DNA of 5,020 nucleotides, taken from NCBI GenBank assembly GCA_003225595.1, contig QIAR01000353.1:1-5020 (forward strand). The letters are read 5' to 3'. Position numbers and translations under genes: made by a program. Each line of letters opens with the position of its first letter. The stretch's first letter is position 1. Origin of the DNA: Acidobacteriota bacterium (lineage in GTDB: Bacteria > Acidobacteriota > Terriglobia > Terriglobales > Acidobacteriaceae). Shown piece by piece: positions 1-5,020 of this stretch. Below the pieces are notes generated by a model. The model made no database searches. It was given only the letters and a program-made list of their open reading frames with translations, and was not told the origin of the DNA.

Positions 1-100
1 CAGGCCGGCAATAGCGATTGTCGGGCTGGGCATGAGCGAGAATCTGTCCAGAGATGCACACCAACAACACCGCCAAAATGCGTCCTCTGTTCATTATCAT
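1..100 (-). CDS. Secreted or periplasmic protein, N-terminal fragment with signal peptide (cut by window edge)
   Basis: Reading the minus strand from ATG at 100-98 gives 33 codons without a stop to the window edge. A second in-frame ATG lies at 94-92 and may be the real start. The peptide is a textbook Sec signal: a short basic n-region (Asn-Arg-Gly-Arg), a hydrophobic core (ILAVLLVCISGQILA, about residues 8-22) and an Ala-His-Ala site followed by Gln at about residues 23-26. The mature part begins QPDNRYCRP. The only Cys in the core does not sit in a lipobox, so signal peptidase I processing is expected. No good Shine-Dalgarno lies in front of either ATG. The frame also stays open upstream of ATG 100, but the signal peptide decides the start. 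The visible part is too short to name a family. The gene is divergent from the plus-strand methyltransferase. Confidence 0.6.
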   Translation of the reverse strand, partial: MIMNRGRILAVLLVCISGQILAHAQPDNRYCRP

Positions 101-162
101 GATTGTCTTAATGGTACATGGTTTTGGTTCTGTGGTATTTTTGAGGAGTTGGTTGTGAGTTC

Positions 163-178
163 CCGCTACTGCTAGCGG
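163..178. repeat. Perfect 6-bp inverted repeat with 4-base loop in the divergent intergenic region
   Basis: CCGCTA at 163-168 and TAGCGG at 173-178 are exact inverted copies around the loop CTGC. The hairpin lies between the minus-strand signal-peptide gene and the plus-strand methyltransferase gene. No T-run follows on either strand, so it does not look like an intrinsic terminator. It could be an operator for a dimeric regulator, a leader hairpin, or chance. The rest of 101-276 shows no convincing sigma70 -35/-10 pair on either strand and no RNA gene that I can recognise. Confidence 0.35.
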
Positions 179-197
179 TTGCATACTGGTACTGCTA
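167..197. repeat. Direct repeat TACTGCTA, two copies 23 bp apart
   Basis: TACTGCTA occurs at 167-174 and again at 190-197. The shorter word TACTG also occurs at 184-188, immediately before the second full copy. The first copy overlaps the loop and one arm of the 163-178 hairpin. The start-to-start spacing is close to two helical turns, which would place both copies on roughly the same face of the DNA, as expected for a transcription-factor site. That function is an inference. The repeat itself is directly visible. Confidence 0.3.
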
Positions 198-276
198 TAA
201 GTGTCCGACGCGGCTTTTATCAGAGTTCGTGCCCGCGTGCAGCGATACGAATCTTTTCTCATCGATCTGTCAAAAA

Positions 277-1095
277 ATGAACCCTCGAGCCAACGCATTT
301 CGAACTTACTTTTTCGCCCTAGGTTTGGCCTTCCGCATGATTGCCGCCGGGCATTTACTGGAAGGAATAAAGCTTCTAGTAGCTCCCGTAGGCTATTGGC
401 GTTTTCTACCGGCTGCCTACACATTTCAGGAGTTTTTGCGACAGGCATCTCCCAGAGTTCTTGATGTCGGCAGCCCAAAATTGCTGAGCCTTCTGCTAGC
501 CTCCAAGAATGGTACCGAAGTACATGCCACTGATTTGAACGACGAGAAGATCTTCTCGCGCTGGAAACGCAACGCGGACGCTATCGGTCTGCAAAACTAC
601 CACGTGGAATATCAAGACGGTCGACGATTGAGCTATCCCGACAGTTCCTTCGACCTGATTTACTCCATTAGCGTCATCGAGCACATCCCGGAAAATGGAG
701 ATGTGGCAGCCCTGACGGAATTCCGCCGCGTGCTCAAGCCGAACGGCACGCTTGTGATCGAAGTCCCGTATCGCCGGAAATACGAAGAGATTTTCTTGCC
801 GTACGACAGCAAGGGTGCACCTCTCGACAAACCACAATTTTATGAACGCCACTACGATGCTGACCAACTCGCACAACGTCTGGCAAGCATAGAAGGACTG
901 CAACTGGACAAGAGACTGATTCTCGGCGAGTGGCTCCCTATAGACCCGTGGATTGCCACTGATCGCCTGCCGCGCCCCGTGCGGATTGGCATCTTACCTT
1001 TGGAACCGCTGCTCGCCGCCGTGAACTACTGGGCGAGGAGCGATGACCAATGTGGCAGGCCACTCGCCGCATTGATGATCTATCGCAAAGCCTAA
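277..1095 (+). CDS. Class I SAM-dependent methyltransferase (Methyltransf_11-like)
   Basis: This 272-residue protein has a Rossmann-type methyltransferase core. Numbered from ATG 277, motif I is VLDVGSPK (61-68), the acidic end of strand 2 is ATDL (84-87, Asp86), a QDG turn is at 113-115, motif IV is FDLIYSISVIEHI (125-137) and the motif VI region is VLKPNGTLVIEVP (152-164). Motif I lacks the usual GxG: SPK follows DVG. Ahead of the core lies a hydrophobic or amphipathic stretch of about 35 residues. After it comes a tail of about 108 residues with a FYERHYD segment, as in methyltransferases of polysaccharide clusters, which probably shapes the acceptor site. The acceptor is unknown. Start choice: GTG at 229 is in frame and adds 16 unconvincing residues; an in-frame stop is at 142-144. 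Neither start has a clear Shine-Dalgarno, and I prefer the ATG. The gene converges on the sulfotransferase, and the two stop codons overlap. Confidence 0.85.
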   Translation: MNPRANAFRTYFFALGLAFRMIAAGHLLEGIKLLVAPVGYWRFLPAAYTFQEFLRQASPRVLDVGSPKLLSLLLASKNGTEVHATDLNDEKIFSRWKRNADAIGLQNYHVEYQDGRRLSYPDSSFDLIYSISVIEHIPENGDVAALTEFRRVLKPNGTLVIEVPYRRKYEEIFLPYDSKGAPLDKPQFYERHYDADQLAQRLASIEGLQLDKRLILGEWLPIDPWIATDRLPRPVRIGILPLEPLLAAVNYWARSDDQCGRPLAALMIYRKA

Positions 1096-2132
1096 CTTTT
1101 CTGAATCTCCATTCGGTCAATATTGATCAAGTGCCGCCCGAGCAGGTTCCGGTTCTTCAGCCACTGCTTGGCTTCGAACATGAAAGGATAGATTGCTTTC
1201 ATTCTCTTGATCCGGAGACCGTTATTCGGCTTCTGCTCTTCCCCAGCCAGGGGATAACCGAGATTCCGCAAGAAATCTCCCACCATACCTTCGAATATTG
1301 CCAGCTGTTGCGGCGACAATTTGTCCTTCCAGCGGCCGACCGGGTTGAATTCTACATCGCCTGATTCGTCCAGAAATGAGGAGTTGGGTTCACTTACCGA
1401 CCCAATTCCCGTTCTCTGAATCCGCTCGAAATCCAACTCTTGTCCGATAAAATCGCTTAATTTAGACAAAGTCTGCTGAGGCTTGGTTACAAGGTTTTCA
1501 AAGTACACTTCGTGGTAGTCCGCTCCGAACTTTCTACCGCATTCTCTGCCATTGCGCACAATCCATTCCCAATACAGCCCGGCCACGGCTAAATGGCCAT
1601 CGCGGTCCCAGGGCAGAGGATACGCCCAGCCTTGCTTCACGTAGGAAAGAGCCACATCGCGACCGTCGCGAATGATGTGGATGATCAGCGCATCCGGCAA
1701 GTCCCGCTTGATTTCGGGAATGTACAGGAGATGGTCCGGTGTGCAGTCAGCCCAGCGGCCCACTCCCTGTTTGCGCGCGATCTCTTCCATCACTATCCGC
1801 AGGAAGTCGCCGCCGCTCCGGCATTCCGCCATAATCTTGGCAGTGATTTCAGAGGCGTCCAAACCGGAAACCCGGAAAAGCTTGCTACGCACCCAGAATT
1901 CCATCAGCTTATGCCTGTTCTTGGCGGAACTCAGGTCGCCAAAACGCGGGACCAGCAGGTTGAAGACGTTCGATTCAGCTCGGTAAACCGCGAACCCGCC
2001 GGCCGACAGTAGCATGTGATAGAGAACGGTCGTCCCGGAGCGCGGACAACCTAAAACGAAAACCGGTGCCTTGCTTCTTGGGTTCATCCTCGAGGATTGA
2101 GCTTCAGCAATCTCGTTGGCCGATGTGCTCAT
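1092..2132 (-). CDS. PAPS-dependent sulfotransferase family protein
   Basis: This 346-residue cytosolic-type sulfotransferase (Sulfotransfer_1/3 class) should transfer sulfate from PAPS to a hydroxyl or amine acceptor, here probably a glycan or glycan precursor. The 5'-phosphosulfate loop is CPRSGTT (29-35) directly after strand VFVLG. The 3'-phosphate-binding segment is IIRDGRDVALSY (153-164), with Arg155 and Ser163 in the expected roles. A WADCTPDH segment (127-134) sits where many relatives have W-x-E/D-K-T-P. A GRWKD motif (266-270) and the FEGMVGDFLRNLGY helix (280-293) are typical of bacterial members. No signal peptide or membrane segment is seen. The ATG at 2132-2130 lies 3 bases after the amidotransferase stop, so translation is probably coupled. 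A second ATG at residue 16 would also keep every motif, but its GAGG abuts the codon, so I prefer the first. The last gene of the minus-strand unit, it ends in a stop overlapping that of the opposing gene. Confidence 0.92.
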   Translation of the reverse strand: MSTSANEIAEAQSSRMNPRSKAPVFVLGCPRSGTTVLYHMLLSAGGFAVYRAESNVFNLLVPRFGDLSSAKNRHKLMEFWVRSKLFRVSGLDASEITAKIMAECRSGGDFLRIVMEEIARKQGVGRWADCTPDHLLYIPEIKRDLPDALIIHIIRDGRDVALSYVKQGWAYPLPWDRDGHLAVAGLYWEWIVRNGRECGRKFGADYHEVYFENLVTKPQQTLSKLSDFIGQELDFERIQRTGIGSVSEPNSSFLDESGDVEFNPVGRWKDKLSPQQLAIFEGMVGDFLRNLGYPLAGEEQKPNNGLRIKRMKAIYPFMFEAKQWLKNRNLLGRHLINIDRMEIQKS

Positions 2133-2135
2133 GCT

Positions 2136-4085
2136 TCAACTCGGAAAACGCAAACCGCGCTCTTCGGCATGAGTTCCTCCGACGCTGGCGGGACCAAGAG
2201 GTATTTCTTCATTTCGGTTTCGCGGCGCCAGGAAGTTACGATGCCAAAGCTCAAAAATGAGCAGTAGCCAGATGGCGGTCGGGTGATTTCGGCGTCCGCT
2301 CAAGTGCTCTTCTACTAGCCCTTTCACCGCCTGCTGGTCGAAGTAGCCGCGCTGCAATGTCTTTGGCTCCAGCAGGATCTCGAGCATGTGGTTCAATTCG
2401 CCGCGCCACCAGTGCTTGAGCGGCATGGCAAATCCCTGTTTCGGACGGTCCACTCCGGGGATTCCGAGACGTTCGGCAAGCTTGCGCAAGATGTACTTGC
2501 GGGTGCCCATGCGAAGCTTCCATCGGGAAGATAATTGTGTAATCCACTCCACGAAAACGTGATCCAGAATCGGACAGCGCACCTCAAGTGACGTGGCCAT
2601 GCTCATCCGGTCTACTTTTGCGAGCACGTCCGCCGTCAAGTACGTCTTGGTGTCCACATAGAGCAGCCGGCTCAGGCGGTCTGAAGCTGGCGCCTCATCG
2701 AAATATCTGCGGTACAGCTCTAGCGGGTCGGAACCATGGTTGGTCAGGCGGACGAAGTCCTCGGAGAACAAGCCGCGCTCGCGATCGCGTACCGGAAGGT
2801 AGGAAAGGCTGTCCAGGTAGCGCTCTCCCCCGGGCAAAGAGAGATTGAAGGCGAGCCTGCGTCCGCGCGCAGACGGGCGCATTCGCGGATACACGTATTT
2901 GCGGAAGTACTGACCCAGCCATTCTGGAACGAATTCATACTTCTGCCGCGAGAGGTGAACCAGATAGCGGTCGTAGCCAGCAAACAACTCGTCGCCCCCA
3001 TCTCCCGAGAGTGCCACCGTCACATGCCGCCGAGCTGTGCGCGAAACGTAGTATGTCGGCACCATGGAGGAGTCACCAAACGGCTCTTCCAGCATTGCCG
3101 TCAGCTTGTCGAGAGTTTCTTCGACCTTCGGCTCAACGATGAACTCGCAATGCTCGGTGCCAAACTTCTGCGCCACAGCACGCGCGTACTCCGCTTCGTT
3201 GAAGTCCTGTTTCGTAAAGCCAATCGAAAAGGTCTTGACGGGGCGGTTACTGGCCCGTGCCATTAGTGCCACTACAACGGAGGAATCTACACCTCCGCTC
3301 AGCAGCGCACCCAGAGGCACATCGCTGATGAGCCGTATGCGCACGGCTTCCGCAAGCCGCTGCTCGAGTTCTTCCAGGCACTCCTCTTCAGAACCAGGAT
3401 TGTTGGTACCGTACTCCGGAAGGTCCCAGTACTTAGTGATGCGGGTTCGGCCGCCGGAATACTCCAAGATGTGCGCGGGTGGCAATTTAGAAATTCCCTG
3501 AAACGCCGTGTTTGGGTCAGCGATGTAAGCGAAATTAAAGAATTGCAGCATGGCCTCTGGATTAATTTTCGCCAACTCGGGTGCAACTTCCAGAATCGCC
3601 TTGATCTCGGACCCAAAGAACAGCCGCCCCTCATTCAGCGCATAATGTAGCGGCTTTTTCCCCAGGCGATCGCGTGCCAAGAGCAAAGAGTGGCGGCGCT
3701 CATCAAAAAGCGCAATCGCAAACATCCCGCGCAGCTTCTGAACACAGTTGGCGCCCATCTCTTCATAGAGATGGACGATCACCTCCGTATCAGTGTGGGT
3801 ATAAAACGAGTGCCCCCGTGCTTCGAGTTCCTTGCGCAGTTCGGGAAAATTGTAGATTTCACCGTTGAAAACCACCCAAATGCTGCTGTCTTCATTATGG
3901 ATCGGCTGCCGCCCGCCAGAGAGATCGATGATGCTGAGCCGGCGCATGCCCAGCCCGACTGGGCCTTTGGCGTAGATTCCCTCATCGTCGGGACCACGGT
4001 GAACGATCGTCTGGCACATTCGCCGTACTTCGGCCGCATCGATTTGCTCATCACGCCGCCCGACAATGCCGGCTATCCCACACAC
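2136..4085 (-). CDS. asnB: Asparagine synthase (glutamine-hydrolysing) family amidotransferase
   Basis: This 649-residue two-domain AsnB-family enzyme releases ammonia from glutamine in an N-terminal Ntn domain and channels it to an ATP-activated carboxylate in a C-terminal PP-loop domain. Visible glutaminase features are the nucleophile Cys2 (start MCGIAGI), HRGPD (29-33), RRLSIIDLSGG (48-58), NGEIYN (74-79) and TDTEV (98-102). The synthetase domain has the pyrophosphate loop SGGVDSS (263-269), the ALSGDGGDELFAGY segment (358-371), the VDRMSMATSLEVRCPILDH segment (491-509) and RPKQGFAMPL (547-556). Everything needed for activity appears intact. At about 650 residues it is longer than the 554-residue E. 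coli AsnB. The length and the glycan-type neighbours fit the exopolysaccharide/exosortase-associated amidotransferases, so its substrate may be a sugar carboxylate rather than aspartate. The gene symbol marks the family only. The last 28 residues are polar and look disordered. The GTG start is fixed by Cys2 and by a strong ribosome binding site. Confidence 0.95.
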   Translation of the reverse strand: MCGIAGIVGRRDEQIDAAEVRRMCQTIVHRGPDDEGIYAKGPVGLGMRRLSIIDLSGGRQPIHNEDSSIWVVFNGEIYNFPELRKELEARGHSFYTHTDTEVIVHLYEEMGANCVQKLRGMFAIALFDERRHSLLLARDRLGKKPLHYALNEGRLFFGSEIKAILEVAPELAKINPEAMLQFFNFAYIADPNTAFQGISKLPPAHILEYSGGRTRITKYWDLPEYGTNNPGSEEECLEELEQRLAEAVRIRLISDVPLGALLSGGVDSSVVVALMARASNRPVKTFSIGFTKQDFNEAEYARAVAQKFGTEHCEFIVEPKVEETLDKLTAMLEEPFGDSSMVPTYYVSRTARRHVTVALSGDGGDELFAGYDRYLVHLSRQKYEFVPEWLGQYFRKYVYPRMRPSARGRRLAFNLSLPGGERYLDSLSYLPVRDRERGLFSEDFVRLTNHGSDPLELYRRYFDEAPASDRLSRLLYVDTKTYLTADVLAKVDRMSMATSLEVRCPILDHVFVEWITQLSSRWKLRMGTRKYILRKLAERLGIPGVDRPKQGFAMPLKHWWRGELNHMLEILLEPKTLQRGYFDQQAVKGLVEEHLSGRRNHPTAIWLLLIFELWHRNFLAPRNRNEEIPLGPASVGGTHAEERGLRFPS

Positions 4086-5020
4086 CGCTCGACCTCCGAT
4101 TTATCTGGGTCAGAAATTTTTGTCACCGAGACAGGTCTGCGCCCTTGCACCGCGATCGGCTGCTCGATAACGTGTAGCTGCTCGAGTCCACAGCTCTCGA
4201 ACCAGCGGAACACTTCCTCGTAGGTATGCTTAGATTGATACCAAGGCGAGTACCAGTCAAAAGTGTCCAGCACTCTCCAGTTACGATCGCGATCCAATGC
4301 CATAGGAATCACGTACGCCAAGGCGGCACTGGCAGGCCGTCCTACCAGGGGAATCTTTCGCAGGAGTTGGTGCACGCCATAGAGTGGGACCGCGCCATAG
4401 CAGAGCTTGTGCAGTACCTGCGGGGGCAGACGTCGCGTTACTTTGCGATACAAGTCGCTGAATCGGTACCAGCGGTTATACGCGCTGTAAAGCCAGATCG
4501 CGATCCGCCCGCCAGGCTTAAGCAGCGGCGGTAGCATCTTGAACGCCCGTTCGCAGTTGGGCGTGTGATGCAGCACGCCGATGCTGTAAATGTAATCAAA
4601 GCTCTGAGGCGCAAAGGGCAGGTTGAATACATCCGCCTGGAAGATTGTGGCCTTGCGATTCGCCAAATTGCGTGCCGCAACCTCCGTAGCCCGGCTCAAG
4701 TCGATGCCCACTACGTGTGCTCCCCAGCGGGTGGCGACTTCAGCGAAGCGTCCCATACCGCAGCCCACATCGAGCACGAGAGTTCCCGCGAGATCTTCAG
4801 GACAAAAACCCGTCCGCCTGCGGAAGGCGTTTTCGGAGCGGCGACTGTGTTCGCCATCCAGTTGTGTCTGCGCATAAACCTTCCACTGAAAACCAAAGCT
4901 ACCCGCGTAGTGCTGCGTGTCCACGAAGCGCACGATACCATTCAGCACAGGATACTTTCGTCCGCAGACCGCGCACACAAGTCCGTCTGCCGCTTGTCGC
5001 AGATTATTTCTACAGGACAG
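4073..5020 (-). CDS. Zinc-ribbon class I SAM-dependent methyltransferase, N-terminus beyond the window
   Basis: The reading frame is open to the right edge: 315 residues are visible before the TAG at 4075-4073. A GTG at 4978-4976 could be taken as the start, but it encodes the Val of GLVCAVCGRKYPVLNGIVRF, the second half of a Trm112-like zinc-ribbon leader, and the 14 residues before it (including LSCR at the edge) continue that fold. The true start is therefore outside. Numbered from the GTG, the methyltransferase core has motif I VLDVGCGMGRF (68-78), acidic residue Asp93 in GIDLS (91-95), QADVFNLPF (114-122), FDYIYSIGVLHHTP (127-140) and LLKPGGRIAIW (152-162). A long helical insert and a DWYSPWYQSKHTYEEV segment (241-256) follow, as in methyltransferases of polysaccharide clusters. 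It presumably methylates a sugar or lipid-linked intermediate; the acceptor is unknown. It overlaps the amidotransferase start by 13 bases, which indicates an operon. Confidence 0.9.
   Translation of the reverse strand: MSCRNNLRQAADGLVCAVCGRKYPVLNGIVRFVDTQHYAGSFGFQWKVYAQTQLDGEHSRRSENAFRRRTGFCPEDLAGTLVLDVGCGMGRFAEVATRWGAHVVGIDLSRATEVAARNLANRKATIFQADVFNLPFAPQSFDYIYSIGVLHHTPNCERAFKMLPPLLKPGGRIAIWLYSAYNRWYRFSDLYRKVTRRLPPQVLHKLCYGAVPLYGVHQLLRKIPLVGRPASAALAYVIPMALDRDRNWRVLDTFDWYSPWYQSKHTYEEVFRWFESCGLEQLHVIEQPIAVQGRRPVSVTKISDPDKSEVERCVG
4092..4097 (-). promoter_or_regulatory. Shine-Dalgarno GGAGGT that fixes the GTG start of the amidotransferase gene
   Basis: On the minus strand GGAGGT is followed by six bases (CGAGCG) and then GTG at 4085-4083. 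This is a near-consensus site at good spacing. It lies inside the 3' end of the upstream methyltransferase gene, so the ribosome finishing that gene runs over it. It supports the GTG over any downstream ATG, all of which would remove the catalytic Cys2. It is the only strong ribosome binding site I found in the window. Confidence 0.8.

Noticed and set aside
163..178. The intergenic hairpin as a Rho-independent terminator
   Set aside because: No T-run follows on either strand, the stem is only 6 bp, and it sits between divergent gene starts where no gene ends.
179..201. TTGCAT (179-184) and TATAAG (196-201) as a sigma70 promoter for the plus-strand gene
   Set aside because: The spacer is only 11 bases, too short for a functional -35/-10 pair. 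A -10 alone is too weak to report.
201..464. Plus-strand ORF of 87 codons overlapping the start of the methyltransferase gene
   Set aside because: It is in another frame over a well-supported methyltransferase, is Ser/Arg-rich with low complexity, and shows no domain.
496..903. Antisense ORF of 135 codons inside the plus-strand methyltransferase
   Set aside because: It lies opposite the conserved SAM-binding core, has no recognisable motif and no ribosome binding site that I can see; a shadow of coding constraint.
1032..1068. Nested inverted repeats (GGCGA/TCGCC outside, GTGG/CCAC inside) near the end of the plus-strand methyltransferase, considered as a bidirectional terminator
   Set aside because: The inner stem is only 4 bp, the outer arm needs a bulge of about 15 bases, and no T-run follows on either strand. 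The sequence is coding, so chance is likely.
2736..3266. Plus-strand ORF of 176 codons opposite the amidotransferase
   Set aside because: Despite its length it lies fully antisense to the conserved synthetase domain and has no domain-like sequence. Long antisense frames are expected in such GC-biased coding DNA.
3690..4223. Plus-strand ORF of 177 codons across the amidotransferase/methyltransferase junction
   Set aside because: It is antisense to the Ntn domain and the strong ribosome site of a certain gene, with no recognisable fold.
1..5020. Mobile element, CRISPR array, tRNA or rRNA
   Set aside because: No transposase or integrase reading frame, no terminal inverted repeats, no regularly spaced repeats and no tRNA- or rRNA-like sequence was seen.

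Overview
The window reads as a piece of a surface-polysaccharide or secreted-glycan gene cluster from a moderately GC-rich (a little above 50% by eye) Gram-negative-type bacterium. The gene set (a large AsnB-type amidotransferase, a PAPS-dependent sulfotransferase and two unrelated SAM methyltransferases) resembles exopolysaccharide/exosortase-type clusters of Acidobacteriota and Proteobacteria. I lean towards Acidobacteriota from the overall look of the proteins, but this is an inference with low confidence: there is no rRNA, tRNA or marker gene here.

Layout, left to right. Bases 1-100 hold the start of a minus-strand gene with a clear Sec signal peptide, cut by the left edge. Bases 101-276 are a divergent intergenic region with a small perfect hairpin and a repeated TACTGCTA word. 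A plus-strand class I methyltransferase gene follows (277-1095). Its stop codon overlaps, head-on, the stop codon of a minus-strand three-gene unit that fills the rest of the window. Read in its own direction, right to left, that unit is: a zinc-ribbon-type SAM methyltransferase (4073 to beyond 5020, N-terminus off the window), a glutamine-hydrolysing asparagine synthase family amidotransferase (2136-4085) and a sulfotransferase (1092-2132).

The minus-strand genes are tightly packed. The methyltransferase and amidotransferase overlap by 13 bases, and the amidotransferase starts at a GTG behind a strong Shine-Dalgarno sequence. The amidotransferase and sulfotransferase are separated by 3 bases. 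This is what a co-transcribed, translationally coupled operon looks like. The plausible joint role is decoration of a glycan or of a sugar precursor with methyl, amide and sulfate groups. No glycosyltransferase, flippase or polymerase is visible in the window, so the substrate cannot be read from it.

I found no mobile element, CRISPR array, tRNA or rRNA, and no strong evidence for a wholly new system. The points most worth a second look are the signal-peptide gene at the left edge, the truncated zinc-ribbon N-terminus at the right edge, the overlapping convergent stops, the degenerate SAM motif in the plus-strand methyltransferase, and the repeats in the divergent promoter region.
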